Shown here in pieces: positions 1 through 8,126 of a DNA stretch of 54,784 bases. Numbering within the stretch: position 1 is the stretch's first letter; each line of letters begins with the position of its first letter. The DNA comes from Ignavibacteria bacterium. Its GTDB lineage: Bacteria > Bacteroidota > Ignavibacteria > Kapaibacteriales > UBA4661. The notes beneath the pieces were generated by a model, which was given only the letters and a program-made list of their open reading frames with translations, searched no databases and was not told the origin of the DNA. The stretch covers positions 1 through 54,784 of the forward strand of contig JACVZY010000111.1 of the NCBI GenBank assembly GCA_014654705.1, read 5' to 3'. A program made the translations under genes and the position numbers.

Positions 1-154
1 CATGGTAAAATTAACTCTAATCTACTCACTTTTCCGGCTTTTGCGAAAGTCCTAAAAATGTAGATTTGCAGGATGAGTACAAAGCGAACGCCGTACAGCA
101 GCGCTCCTCACACGCAACTGTATCTTTTACTATTTTTTTTGAAAGAATGCCGTA

Positions 155-628
155 ATGAAACTTCACCGCAGCGCTACACTTGTGAGCATTTTGGGTACCG
201 CACTGATTCTCCTTTGGATTGGTATATTCAAATTTACTCCTACTGAGGCAAAAGCAATTCAGTCCCTCATTACTAATAGCCCACTTACATCGTGGATGAC
301 TCCCACGCTTGGCGTACAGGGTGCATCAAATCTCATTGGCGGCATTGAAATTCTTACCGCGCTACTGCTTATCTGCATTACCATCAGCACTCCCCTCTTC
401 CAACGTTTTGCATTTATCGGCGGGATACTTGGGACCGCAACATTTCTTTGCACCCTGAGCTTTCTAGCGACCACTCCGGGAGCATTTTCCGTTCATGATG
501 GTCTGCTGGTACCGGATGCATTTTTGTTGAAAGACCTTGTACTTTTGGGTGCGAGTATGTTATGCTCTGCTGAGGCGCTTGCAGCCTTGCGCATAGTCTC
601 TTCCAAAGAAAAAGCTGTTTCAAAATAG
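155..628 (+). CDS. DUF417 (YkgB/RclC-like) inner-membrane protein
   Basis: This 157-residue protein appears to have four hydrophobic segments, near residues 8-25, 58-82, 85-107 and 120-142, so it is very likely an integral inner-membrane protein. The IGIFKFTPTEA segment after the first helix and the later GGIEILTALLL segment are typical of the DUF417/YkgB family, which includes E. coli RclC of the reactive-chlorine response. The length matches that family. The start is the ATG at 155. A peroxiredoxin-like gene follows on the same strand 67 bp downstream, which fits a role in oxidative or electrophile stress, but that role is inferred from context. A DoxX-family assignment is a possible alternative because the two folds look alike. 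Confidence 0.75.
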   Translation: MKLHRSATLVSILGTALILLWIGIFKFTPTEAKAIQSLITNSPLTSWMTPTLGVQGASNLIGGIEILTALLLICITISTPLFQRFAFIGGILGTATFLCTLSFLATTPGAFSVHDGLLVPDAFLLKDLVLLGASMLCSAEALAALRIVSSKEKAVSK

Positions 629-695
629 GAAACGTCTCTCAACAGTAAAAGTCTCGAAAAACTCTTTCACACCTCCAATTTTCAACAAAACATTG

Positions 696-1451
696 ATGAA
701 TACAAAAATGAAACTTGCGTTTGCGCTCTCCTGCTTCGTTGTACTGCAAGGTATAGTCATTGCTCAAACTCAGTCGATAGAACCGAAAGCCCAATCGCAA
801 CTGCATGATGATTCAACACTTGCAAAACAATTACTGGAAGTTCAGCAGCGCTCACTTCAATCCATGTCGCCCGAACGGGCAGCAAAATACGAAGAGTCTC
901 TTCGGGCAATTGGTGAGACAGGAGTTACGCACAAGGCTTTGCAAGTAGGAAGTAAAGCACCGATGTTTGAACTGCCGAATGCCCGTGGAGGAAAAACTGC
1001 GCTCTCAGAAAAACTCGCTAAAGGACCGGTTGTACTGACATTCTATCGGGGTAATTGGTGTCCCTTTTGTAATCTTCAGCTTCGTGCATTACAACAACGC
1101 TTAAAAGACTTCGATGCGATGGGAGCAAGTGTTATCGCTATTAGTCCACAACTGCCTGACAGTTCCCTGAAAGCTGTGGATCGTAATTCATTGCAATTTG
1201 AGGTTCTCAGTGATGTAGGGAGCAATGTTGCACGAAAGTTCAATGTACTCTTTACCGTTCCGAGCCAACAAAAACAATACTTAGAACGCTATAACGGTAG
1301 CACCGGAGGCTCAGAGTTGCCAATTGCAGCTACCTACATTATTCGCCAAGACGGCACCATCACTTATTCATTTCTTGAAAGCGATTATCGCAAACGCTCT
1401 GAGCCTGAAGTTCTGATACGGCATTTGCGAGAGTTAAAAAACAAACGCTGA
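696..1451 (+). CDS. Exported peroxiredoxin-like (AhpC/TSA) protein
   Basis: The 251-residue product starts with a hydrophobic signal peptide (about residues 4-24, ending near VIAQTQS) and is probably periplasmic. A thioredoxin-fold AhpC/TSA domain fills residues 90-245. Its active-site segment is FYRGNWCPFCNLQL, a CxxC motif after an Arg-Gly. This is the arrangement of the peroxiredoxin-like group often annotated as AhpC/TSA family rather than classical 2-Cys AhpC. The longest frame begins at TTG 693; the ATG at 696 is preferred, and 708 is also possible. It follows a DUF417 gene and may share its transcript. Likely role: reduction of peroxides or of thiol/disulfide substrates in the envelope. 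Confidence 0.8.
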   Translation: MNTKMKLAFALSCFVVLQGIVIAQTQSIEPKAQSQLHDDSTLAKQLLEVQQRSLQSMSPERAAKYEESLRAIGETGVTHKALQVGSKAPMFELPNARGGKTALSEKLAKGPVVLTFYRGNWCPFCNLQLRALQQRLKDFDAMGASVIAISPQLPDSSLKAVDRNSLQFEVLSDVGSNVARKFNVLFTVPSQQKQYLERYNGSTGGSELPIAATYIIRQDGTITYSFLESDYRKRSEPEVLIRHLRELKNKR

Positions 1452-1561
1452 TACATCCAGAGGGCAAATTTATACTCTTGTGTAAGAAAATATGCGTACA
1501 TTACGACCAAGATAAAAGGTTGGCAATACTGTACAATTATTGCTTTGAGAGGACATTTGCT

Positions 1562-1903
1562 ATGAATTTACCAGGCTTCGCCAAAGTGTATATGGCGCGT
1601 ATTTCGCCCCCATGTAGCGAAATAACACTTCTCGTATCAAAAGGGATGGACACGCGGTTAACCTTGAGGGAGCGTTTTAGGCTGCAATTCCATTTTATGA
1701 TCTGTTCGGGATGTAAACGATTTAACATACAGATTCAGTTGCTCCAAAAAATTATCCATCAATCGTTTGGCAGCACATCCGAAATAATCGGCAATTCCAC
1801 TGCCCCAACAGACGAATTGGCTAGTGCATTTCCGGAGGCAATGCCCAAAGAAGCACGTGTACGCATACAAACGGCGATTTCCACAGCGATTGGAGAGCAA
1901 TGA
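1562..1903 (+). CDS. Small ZAS/zf-HC2-type zinc-finger protein (anti-sigma-like)
   Basis: The product has 113 residues from the ATG at 1562, which has a purine-rich gagagga ribosome site 8-14 bases upstream; the frame could open earlier at 1478 without support. Near residues 18-55 there is a Cys followed by TLRERFRLQFHFMICSGC. The H-x3-C-x2-C arrangement with an upstream Cys is the zinc-associated anti-sigma (ZAS/zf-HC2) pattern, and TLRER...LHL-type sequence before it is common in small putative zinc-finger proteins that bind ECF sigma factors. No sigma-factor gene is adjacent. The gene overlaps the next one by 4 bases (ATGA), so the two are translationally coupled. Function is inferred from the motif only. 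Confidence 0.65.
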   Translation: MNLPGFAKVYMARISPPCSEITLLVSKGMDTRLTLRERFRLQFHFMICSGCKRFNIQIQLLQKIIHQSFGSTSEIIGNSTAPTDELASAFPEAMPKEARVRIQTAISTAIGEQ

Positions 1904-2883
1904 TAGCCCAGCCAATTCAGTCCATACTGCTCCGTGCGCTATCGGTACTCGTCTGCGCGACGATTACTTTTTCACAAGCACAATGCCACGATAGACCGAT
2001 AACCACAACACTGCTTGTGCTCAAGAATGGAACACGCATACTGTATGAAACCCCGCCCGACGAGCTTTCTCATCTGACGAATAGTTTTATTCAACAGTGG
2101 TTAGAACTCAATGTTTGCGCTATCGAAGCATACTACGGACGCTTCCCCCTCAAAGAGTTGACCCTAACGCTCAAAGCCGTCAGCAACAGCAGCGAAATAG
2201 GCTACGGGCAGGCAATGCCAGGTGAAATGCCGCGCTTAACGATTTACGTCGGAACAAAAACCCCGCCGGAAGGTTTTCGGTCTTCATGGGTAATGTGCCA
2301 CGAGATGACACATATCACATTCCCATCTCTAGACCGTGAGCATCGTTGGCTGGAAGAAGGCATTGCGACGTATGTTGAGCCTATTGCAAGAGCAATGACC
2401 GGAATTATTCCCGTCGAAAGTGTGTGGTTTGATTTGGTCAGTAAAACCCCGGAGGCTTTTGCCAATGCCGCTTCAGGTCTTGATGGAGTGCGCGATTTTC
2501 GGCGTGTGTATTGGGGTGGAGCGCTGTTTTGTCTAAGAGCAGATATTGAAATTCGCATCAAAACCGCAAACAAGCATAGTCTCCAAGAAGTGCTGCAAAT
2601 TATTATGAAACGTGAAGGCACAATGAACGAAGACAGGGATATTCTCACCGTCTTACGCACGGGCGATAAATATATTGGCGCATCAATTCTTGAAAAACTA
2701 TATCTTCAAATGGGCAAGACTGCTTACAAGCCCGATTTGGAAAAACTTTGGCTTGATTTGGGCATTGAGCGAACGGGTGGAACGGTGATATTTCACGATA
2801 AAGCACCGCTTGCAGCCATTCGTAAGAGCATCTGCTCTCGGTCGGCGGCATCATGCAATGATTTGTTTTTTCAGAAAAAGTAA
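1900..2883 (+). CDS. Exported gluzincin-like metallopeptidase
   Basis: A 327-residue protein starting with a hydrophobic segment (residues 8-25) that looks like a signal peptide ending near SQAQC. Residues 130-165 hold CHEMTHITF, an HExxH zinc motif, followed by WLEEGIATYVEP, in which the Glu of LEEGIATY is the likely third zinc ligand. This HExxH...E-G-x-A-x-Y pattern is that of gluzincin (clan MA(E)) peptidases. The rest of the protein is not recognised. It starts inside the stop codon of the zinc-finger gene (ATGA overlap), so the pair is co-translated. Substrate is unknown. A catalytically inactive relative cannot be excluded, although the key residues are present. Confidence 0.7.
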   Translation: MIAQPIQSILLRALSVLVCATITFSQAQCHDRPITTTLLVLKNGTRILYETPPDELSHLTNSFIQQWLELNVCAIEAYYGRFPLKELTLTLKAVSNSSEIGYGQAMPGEMPRLTIYVGTKTPPEGFRSSWVMCHEMTHITFPSLDREHRWLEEGIATYVEPIARAMTGIIPVESVWFDLVSKTPEAFANAASGLDGVRDFRRVYWGGALFCLRADIEIRIKTANKHSLQEVLQIIMKREGTMNEDRDILTVLRTGDKYIGASILEKLYLQMGKTAYKPDLEKLWLDLGIERTGGTVIFHDKAPLAAIRKSICSRSAASCNDLFFQKK

Positions 2884-2918
2884 ATGGCGTGAGCAGCTTT
2901 TCTGAAAATATTTTTTTT
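2868..2918 (+). terminator. AU-rich hairpin with T8 tract after the peptidase gene
   Basis: TTTTCAGAAAAAG at 2868-2880 pairs with CTTTTCTGAAAA at 2897-2908, and eight T residues follow at 2911-2918. The hairpin overlaps the peptidase stop codon. It is low in GC, so it is a plausible but not strong intrinsic terminator separating this gene from the RiPP operon. Confidence 0.45.
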
Positions 2919-3017
2919 GTAAGGTCGAGAATAAATCCCCGACTACTTAAAAAACGTACTAGAACAAAGTGGGCACTTCCCGCTTCATTTTTTTTTACAT
3001 ATTTATCAGGAGATTTT

Positions 3018-3266
3018 ATGAATCGCCAAGATTTTTCCAAGCTGATGGTCGGCGCTGCTGTTGCTGGCATGATTTCGGGTACTGCTCTTATGGCTCAGGA
3101 CAAACCTGCTGACAAACCTGCAGAAACCAAAAAAGCGAAGACCGAAAAAGCTACCAAAAAAGATAGCTGCAAAGGCAAAGACGGCTGCAAAGGCAAAGAC
3201 TCCAAAATGGAGAAGAAAAAAGATAGCTGCAAAGGCAAAGACGGTTGCAAAGGAAACGCAGCATAA
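3018..3266 (+). CDS. Bufferin/HvfA-like RiPP precursor peptide with Cys-Lys-Gly repeats
   Basis: This 82-residue peptide starts at ATG 3018 behind a clear AGGAGA ribosome site at 3008-3013, unusually strong for this window. The frame is open from 2889 but that start has no support. Residues 1-26 form a signal peptide (MVGAAVAGMISGTALMA, cleavage near AQ-DK), followed by a Lys/Pro/Ala-rich linker. The sequence KKDSCKGKDGCKG occurs twice, at residues 47-59 and 67-79, giving four cysteines (51, 57, 71, 77). An MNIO (DUF692) enzyme, a DUF2063 protein and a DoxX protein follow, the order seen in bufferin operons. There, Cys residues of exported precursors are modified by the MNIO enzyme to heterocycles that bind copper. 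Modification and metal binding are inferred. Confidence 0.85.
   Translation: MNRQDFSKLMVGAAVAGMISGTALMAQDKPADKPAETKKAKTEKATKKDSCKGKDGCKGKDSKMEKKKDSCKGKDGCKGNAA
3156..3254 (+). repeat. Duplicated core-peptide unit in the RiPP precursor
   Basis: Two 39-base units, 3156-3194 and 3216-3254, encode the same 13 residues (KKDSCKGKDGCKG) with almost identical codons; they differ at one visible synonymous position (ggc/ggt). A short KDSKMEK spacer separates them. This looks like a recent duplication that doubled the number of modifiable cysteines. Confidence 0.85.
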
Positions 3267-3430
3267 TTTTTTGTAGAAGCGAGCGGAGAACCGGGCAAAA
3301 GACACTCCAAATACCTTGAGGGGAAAAAGACCAAACTTTACGCATACTTAAAGTAACGTCAATTTGTCTGCGTTCTCCGTATCGCTATTTTTATCGCTTA
3401 CGCCATTTTTCACATTATTCGTTTTTTTCT

Positions 3431-4351
3431 ATGCTTCCGAATCGTTGGAATCTGCCAGATTTAGGCTTCGGTGTTGGATTGCGCTCAGTGCATTACGATT
3501 ACATCTTGGAAAATTTCCCGCCTGTGGATTGGTTTGAAGTAATCTCTGAAAACTACCTCTCACAAGGTGGTTACTCGTTTTACGCTCTGGAAAAAATTCG
3601 GGAACGCTACCCGATTGTTACACACGGCGTGTCGCTTTCGATTGGCAGCACTGACCCACTTAATTTTACCTATCTGGAACGCCTGAAGCGCCTTGCCGAC
3701 CTCATGGATACACCCTGGGTAAGCGACCACATCTGCTGGACTGGCGTGAACGGACGTAATACGCACGACCTCTTGCCCATTCTCTACACTGAAGAAACGC
3801 TGGGGCACATCGTAAAGCGGATTCGCACGATTCAAGACTTTTTGGGGCGACGTGTGGTCTTAGAAAATGTTTCGACGTATGTAGAATTTGCCGCCTCGAC
3901 GATGCCTGAGTGGGAGTTCATTGCTCGTATGGCTGAGGATGCTGATTGTGGCTTGCTTTTGGATGTGAACAATGTTTTTGTAAGTGCATTCAATCACAAC
4001 TTTGATGCAAAAGAATTTATTGACGCCATTCCCGCTGACCGAATTTGCCAATACCATCTCGCGGGGCATACCCACAAAGGTACACACATCATTGACACCC
4101 ACAGCGACCACGTAGTGGAGGGTGTTTGGGAACTGTATCGTTACGCCTATTCGCGTTCCGGCGGACGTGCTACGCTTCTCGAATGGGACGAAGACATTCC
4201 ATCATTTGAAGTTGTTCATGCAGAAGCACTCAAAGCACGTGCATACCGTGACAATGCTCATGCGGAAGGTGCGGGCAGCGGCTCTGCCATAGTGTCCACA
4301 CAAAAATCCGAACAACAGCTTCTTCACGCTTTTGCTAATGAATATGATTAA
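3431..4351 (+). CDS. MNIO-family (DUF692, BufB-like) RiPP-modifying enzyme
   Basis: The 306-residue protein covers the whole DUF692 TIM-barrel. Recognisable family segments are LGFGVGLRSVHYDYIL at the N-terminus, WFEVISENYL (residues 37-46), THGVSLSIGS, WVSDHICW, RRVVLENVSTYV, LLLDVNNVFVSA and CQYHLAGHTHKG, ending with LLEWDEDIP. These carry the His, Asp, Glu and Asn residues that bind the di- or tri-iron cluster in this family. MNIO enzymes oxidise Cys of ribosomal peptides to oxazolone/thioamide or thiooxazole groups. It lies 164 bp after the Cys-rich precursor and overlaps the DUF2063 gene, so precursor, enzyme and partner form one cassette. The enzyme class is clear; the exact product is not. 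Confidence 0.92.
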   Translation: MLPNRWNLPDLGFGVGLRSVHYDYILENFPPVDWFEVISENYLSQGGYSFYALEKIRERYPIVTHGVSLSIGSTDPLNFTYLERLKRLADLMDTPWVSDHICWTGVNGRNTHDLLPILYTEETLGHIVKRIRTIQDFLGRRVVLENVSTYVEFAASTMPEWEFIARMAEDADCGLLLDVNNVFVSAFNHNFDAKEFIDAIPADRICQYHLAGHTHKGTHIIDTHSDHVVEGVWELYRYAYSRSGGRATLLEWDEDIPSFEVVHAEALKARAYRDNAHAEGAGSGSAIVSTQKSEQQLLHAFANEYD

Positions 4352-5204
4352 CAAAGCGCATGAACCATTACCTTTAGCAGATTTTCAACGCTGGATGGTG
4401 TCGGTGGTAACACATTTTGGCACTGACGACCAAGCGTGGAACTCCGATGTTGCCACTGCCGAACTCAGCCATGATCGCGCCCTTCATAATGTTTTGCCCT
4501 CGAAAACGCTTACCGAATACGACCGCATTGGCATTTATCGTCGAATGTACTTTCTCCGTATGCGCGACTCACTTGCGGTAGATTTCCCATCGGTGCTGCA
4601 TTTGCTAGGGAAACCCCAATTTGAAGAGCTTACCGAGCAGTATTTCACAGCACATCCATCGAATTCCTACACCCTGAATGACACAGGGCTGAAATTTCCT
4701 AGCTTCGTGCGGTCAACGACTCTGCCCGATAAAGAATTTATAGCGCAGTTGGCGGAATTAGAACTTGCCATTAGTGCTGTCATGGAAGCTCCGGAAGTTC
4801 CACCAATCAGTGCCGTGGACATCGCTGGCATACCGCCCGATGCGTGGGATACTGCAATATTCACGGCGGTTGAGGCGTTCAGTTTACACGAATTTGCCTA
4901 CCCTGTCCACGATTATTTCTGCGCCGTTGAGGATAAGCATAATGAATTTCCGAACATACAACCGCACCCTAATTTCGTCTATATTCATCGCTCAAACTTC
5001 CACACGCAGCACTACGCCTTACGTGCAGAAGAGTATAGACTCCTCGAATTGCTCATCCAGGGTACAACGCTAGGCGAGGCGTTTGAAGCAGTACAGCAAG
5101 TTTTTACCAATAAACAAACTAATCTCGAGGAACTCCAAGCCCGCATCTCATCTCGCTTTCAGGAATGGATAATGAATGGTGTATTTGCTGCCATTCGTAC
5201 ATAA
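4338..5204 (+). CDS. DUF2063 (BufC/HvfC-like) partner of the MNIO enzyme
   Basis: The protein has 288 residues from ATG 4338; a TTG at 4332 and ATG at 4344 are also in frame. It overlaps the end of the MNIO gene by 14 bases. The N-terminal part (LADFQRWMVSVV ... YRRMYFLRMRDSLAVDFPSVLHLLG) is the DUF2063 domain, often misnamed a DNA-binding domain. In MNIO pathways it acts as a partner that recognises or delivers the precursor peptide. The C-terminal part (residues 150-288), with YIHRSNFHTQHYALRAEEYRLL, matches the second half of HvfC/BufC-type proteins. Length is normal. The gene order precursor-B-C-DoxX is the main support for the assignment. Confidence 0.85.
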   Translation: MNMINKAHEPLPLADFQRWMVSVVTHFGTDDQAWNSDVATAELSHDRALHNVLPSKTLTEYDRIGIYRRMYFLRMRDSLAVDFPSVLHLLGKPQFEELTEQYFTAHPSNSYTLNDTGLKFPSFVRSTTLPDKEFIAQLAELELAISAVMEAPEVPPISAVDIAGIPPDAWDTAIFTAVEAFSLHEFAYPVHDYFCAVEDKHNEFPNIQPHPNFVYIHRSNFHTQHYALRAEEYRLLELLIQGTTLGEAFEAVQQVFTNKQTNLEELQARISSRFQEWIMNGVFAAIRT

Positions 5205-5322
5205 ACACAAGCATCCCCCCAAACACTCGCCAATTCTCACGTTACCGAAAGCATCATGCTTTGGGCTGGAGCGGCATTACTATTTCGTACAATACTTTTT
5301 TCTATACTTTATTGAACATAAT

Positions 5323-5814
5323 ATGTTTACCTCCGCACTCTTTCGCACCGCACAGAACCTGTACTCACGGCTCGTCCATCTCCTGAATTTCGGGCAGGAT
5401 TTTTTGCTATTGGCTATGCGTCTCTACTGGGGCTGGCAGTTCTTCCAAACGGGTAAAGGAAAGCTCATGAATTTTGACCGCACGGTTGATTTTTTCACGA
5501 GTCTGAATATTCCTTTTCCTGCGTTCAATGTCACAATGGCGGGCACAACAGAATGTTTGGGCGGTTTACTGCTCCTTGTTGGCTTATTTTCTCGCGTTGT
5601 CAGCCTTCAACTTATTGTGGTATTGATGGTGGCTTATCTCACGGCTGACGCAGACACTGTGAAAAATATTCTTGAAAAGCCCGATGATTTCACCGCAGCA
5701 ACGCCATTTCTCTTTTTGCTGGCAACTCTTACGGTCGCTTTTTTTGGTGCGGGAAAATGGTCTTTGGATGAGTTTCTACGGCGTTTTATTGCAAAGAAGC
5801 AGTCTTCATACTGA
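5323..5814 (+). CDS. DoxX-family inner-membrane protein (BufD-like)
   Basis: From ATG 5323 the product is 163 residues; the frame is open upstream to 5176, but that stretch is not hydrophobic in the family pattern. Four membrane segments are visible. The LLLAMRLYWGWQFFQTGKGKL motif and the GTTECLGGLLLLVGLFSRVV segment are characteristic of DoxX. DoxX proteins commonly close bufferin-type operons, where they are thought to help in the redox or membrane side of metal handling. The gene lies 118 bp after DUF2063 on the same strand. Family is confident; function is inferred from the operon. Confidence 0.85.
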   Translation: MFTSALFRTAQNLYSRLVHLLNFGQDFLLLAMRLYWGWQFFQTGKGKLMNFDRTVDFFTSLNIPFPAFNVTMAGTTECLGGLLLLVGLFSRVVSLQLIVVLMVAYLTADADTVKNILEKPDDFTAATPFLFLLATLTVAFFGAGKWSLDEFLRRFIAKKQSSY

Positions 5815-6284
5815 ACCAATCAGCACTAAAGTTGTAGAAGTTTGAAGAGGATGGAGAGTCTTGTTTTGTGGTTATTCGAGAATAATTGGAGCGTGAATTC
5901 AAGTTACAAGTTCGGTATGACTTTTTGTTGCTGCTTTTCAAGACAAGGTTACCGTTTACAGAACACATTCGGCACAAGAGTTTTAGCGAAATTCCTACCG
6001 CAAATTTTATCCACCGTGATATTTCGCGTTTGTACCGTAAGTTCAATGTGTGAAATATATAAATCTTTCCTAAAATTGTGTAAGACTTTCCAACTCAAAA
6101 AAACTTAAAATTGTGGCGTATGCTGGGCGTATCGTTATTTTTTGGTGATACTAAGGGTAAAAACGAGAAGACTCTTGATAAAATGCCCGTGAAATCTTGT
6201 GTTACCTCACCGATACGTTGTTTCAAACCTAACATTTGAATTCACAACATACGATTTTTTCTATCCACAATTACTGGAGTTTTT
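5815..6284. other. Intergenic gap without a supported gene
   Basis: The 470 bases between the DoxX gene and the outer-membrane protein gene are AT-rich. Open frames here (up to 88 codons) have unstructured composition, no ribosome site and no recognisable motif. No strong hairpin or repeat was found. The 3' part probably holds the promoter of the downstream gene. Confidence 0.6.
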
Positions 6285-6785
6285 ATGAAGAGTATTAAGA
6301 AACTATTGTTGGTCTTGGCAATTTTAACTTGCTCAACTCAAGGAGCTTATTCACAAGGCTTCAGCAGAGGTAGTAGCATTGTCGATTTAGGTTTGAGTCT
6401 TGGCTGGGGCTTTTCGCCACAGGTACGGTATGAGTATGGTCTGACGGACAAAATTGGTCCCGGGCGCATTGGTGTTGGTGCTGTTGTCGGAATGTCATTT
6501 TTTTCTGCGCAGTCCTACAGATACGGAGTGCTCCTTTTCGGACCACAAGCAAACTATCATCTTGACCTAGCTGGGATAACCAGAGACCTTGATTTATATT
6601 TTGGCTTAGGGGTGTATTTTGGTACGCTGGCAACGGGCGAATATATTTCAGGCTATTCATTCGGACCATATGTGGGATGGCATCTGGGTTTTCGATACTG
6701 GTTTAGTCCCAAAGTTGGTGGCTTCGTGCAGGTCGGAGCGACAGGTGGCACAGGCGTAGCATTTGGCTTGAGTTTTAATCTTTAG
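6285..6785 (+). CDS. Small outer-membrane beta-barrel protein
   Basis: The 166-residue product begins with a signal peptide (KKLLLVLAILTCSTQGAYSQG). The rest is rich in Gly, Tyr and Phe with alternating hydrophobic residues (VRYEYGLTD, LFGPQANYHLDL, LDLYFGLGVYFG, YVGWHLGFRYWF) and ends in FGLSFNL, an aromatic/hydrophobic C-terminal strand of the type recognised by the BAM machinery. This is typical of small OmpX/OmpW-like or outer-membrane beta-barrel domain proteins. The ATG at 6285 follows a tactGGAG ribosome site. It stands alone between two gaps. Function cannot be deduced beyond outer-membrane location. Confidence 0.75.
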   Translation: MKSIKKLLLVLAILTCSTQGAYSQGFSRGSSIVDLGLSLGWGFSPQVRYEYGLTDKIGPGRIGVGAVVGMSFFSAQSYRYGVLLFGPQANYHLDLAGITRDLDLYFGLGVYFGTLATGEYISGYSFGPYVGWHLGFRYWFSPKVGGFVQVGATGGTGVAFGLSFNL

Positions 6786-7361
6786 TCCCCAAAAGGTGTG
6801 GCAGAAAACTCTGAATACCATGCTTGACTTGCCTTTACACCAGGCTTCTTGTAATAAAAGCTCCCCCCCTCATTACTTCTCCTTGGGCTTTGCGCTGAAT
6901 GAAGCAAGGTCATAGAGTAGAGCCTGCACAAAGCCTAAAGCGTTGCCGTTCTCGATTCGGCAACGCTATTTTTTTGTTGCGCATCCTCCTCCAATTTGGA
7001 GTAGCACATTTCGTCAATAGCTTGCTTTGTTTTTGGGAATGTGTATTATATTCTGCCGAGAACTTCAGAAATTATCAAGATTATAGTTTGTATGACGCTT
7101 CCAATCTATATTCCTGGCTTTAGGTCTGTTTTCCAAAAGCAAGTTTGTAAGCCATTTGTAATTTTTTTTTCGAGGTTCTCAGAATAATATCTTTACGTCG
7201 GAAATGGTGGTATATTGCAAATTCATCCTTGCGTTGCCGAAGAAATCGCGTATTATTGGCATGATATCCATTGAATACAACAAAATAACGGTACGATGAC
7301 TGTTTGGAGCGCGAACGAAAGTTCGCAGGCAAGTATTCATTTTACACTCTCCCCAACTCAA
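6786..7361. other. Long intergenic region containing a terminator
   Basis: No convincing gene is present in these 576 bases. The 74-codon frame at 6899 runs through the hairpin at 6939-6967 and has no ribosome site. The frame of the cytochrome gene is open from 7296, but the family-like sequence starts at 7362. Apart from the hairpin, no structure was recognised. Confidence 0.6.
6939..6975 (+). terminator. Intrinsic terminator
   Basis: AGCGTTGCCG (6939-6948) and CGGCAACGCT (6958-6967) form a perfect 10-bp stem with a 9-base loop, followed by A and seven T residues (6969-6975). This is a textbook rho-independent terminator on the forward strand. It lies about 155 bases after the outer-membrane protein stop codon. 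Confidence 0.85.
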
Positions 7362-8108
7362 ATGAAACAACAAACCAAAATCAATATTGTCGAGAAACAT
7401 CCGCTTGCAGTGCGTTGGTTTCATTGGATAAATTTCCCTGTTCTGCTAGTAATGATTTGGAGCGGGCTACTCATCTACTGGGCAAATGATATTTATGAAA
7501 TCAAGATTGGCTCCACAACGCTCATAAAATTCTTTCCAAAGCAGTTCTATGATGCGCTAAATCTACGCGCTCGGCTGGCGGACGGTATGGCATACCATTT
7601 CACGTTTGCCTGGTTTTTCGCCATCAATGGTCTGCTCTACGTTTTGTATTTGGTTGTGTCAGGCGAGTGGTGTTTCATAGCACCCGATAAATCTTCATTA
7701 GGCGAGGCGTGGAAAGTTTTGCTGAACGACCTTTTCATCAAGAAATATACGCATGAAAAAGTAAAATTTAATGGCGCACAGCGTATCGCCTATACAAGCG
7801 TCATCATCATGGGCTTTGGATCATTGCTGACGGGGCTGGCTATCTACAAGCCCATACAACTTTCATGGCTGGCTTACGCACTTGGCGGATACGAAATTGC
7901 ACGTATTGAACATTTTTGTCTCACCCTTGGCTTTTGTGTGTTTTTTCTTGTTCATTTGCTCCAAGTCATTCGTGCGGGTTGGAATAATTTTCGTGCAATG
8001 GTCTCTGGCTTTGAGTTGGAAGAAGTTGCCGATAATCCCCCGGATGCAAGTGAAGACTTGACTTCCACTGTCAATGATACTACTCCCATACACCCAACTA
8101 CTTTGTAA
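7362..8108 (+). CDS. Di-heme cytochrome b membrane subunit for the Mo-oxidoreductase
   Basis: The 248-residue protein (ATG 7362; 7296 also in frame) has four or five membrane helices. Histidines lie where b-type hemes are held in the bacterial cytochrome b561/thiosulfate-reductase group: HPLAVRWFHW near the N-terminus, MAYHFTFAWFF in the second helix, and HFCLTLGFCVFFLVHLLQV in the last. The LNDLFIKKYTHEKVKFNGAQRIAYTSVI segment is typical of this cytochrome group. The next gene, 18 bp downstream, encodes an exported molybdopterin oxidoreductase. The two probably form a membrane-anchored reductase or dehydrogenase exchanging electrons with the quinone pool, analogous to MsrPQ but with a different cytochrome type. 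Confidence 0.82.
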   Translation: MKQQTKINIVEKHPLAVRWFHWINFPVLLVMIWSGLLIYWANDIYEIKIGSTTLIKFFPKQFYDALNLRARLADGMAYHFTFAWFFAINGLLYVLYLVVSGEWCFIAPDKSSLGEAWKVLLNDLFIKKYTHEKVKFNGAQRIAYTSVIIMGFGSLLTGLAIYKPIQLSWLAYALGGYEIARIEHFCLTLGFCVFFLVHLLQVIRAGWNNFRAMVSGFELEEVADNPPDASEDLTSTVNDTTPIHPTTL

Positions 8109-8126
8109 TTTATTATTGTCAAATGT

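Noticed and set aside
3006-3345. Reverse-strand frames of 60-100 codons opposite the RiPP precursor
   Set aside because: They are mirror images of the Lys/Gly repeat codons, giving Phe/Leu/Ala-rich text with no start signal.
5842-6108. 88-codon open frame after the DoxX gene
   Set aside because: Composition is unlike the neighbouring genes, there is no ribosome site, and no motif or membrane pattern was seen.
6899-7123. 74-codon open frame
   Set aside because: It runs through a strong intrinsic terminator hairpin (6939-6975) and has no ribosome site.
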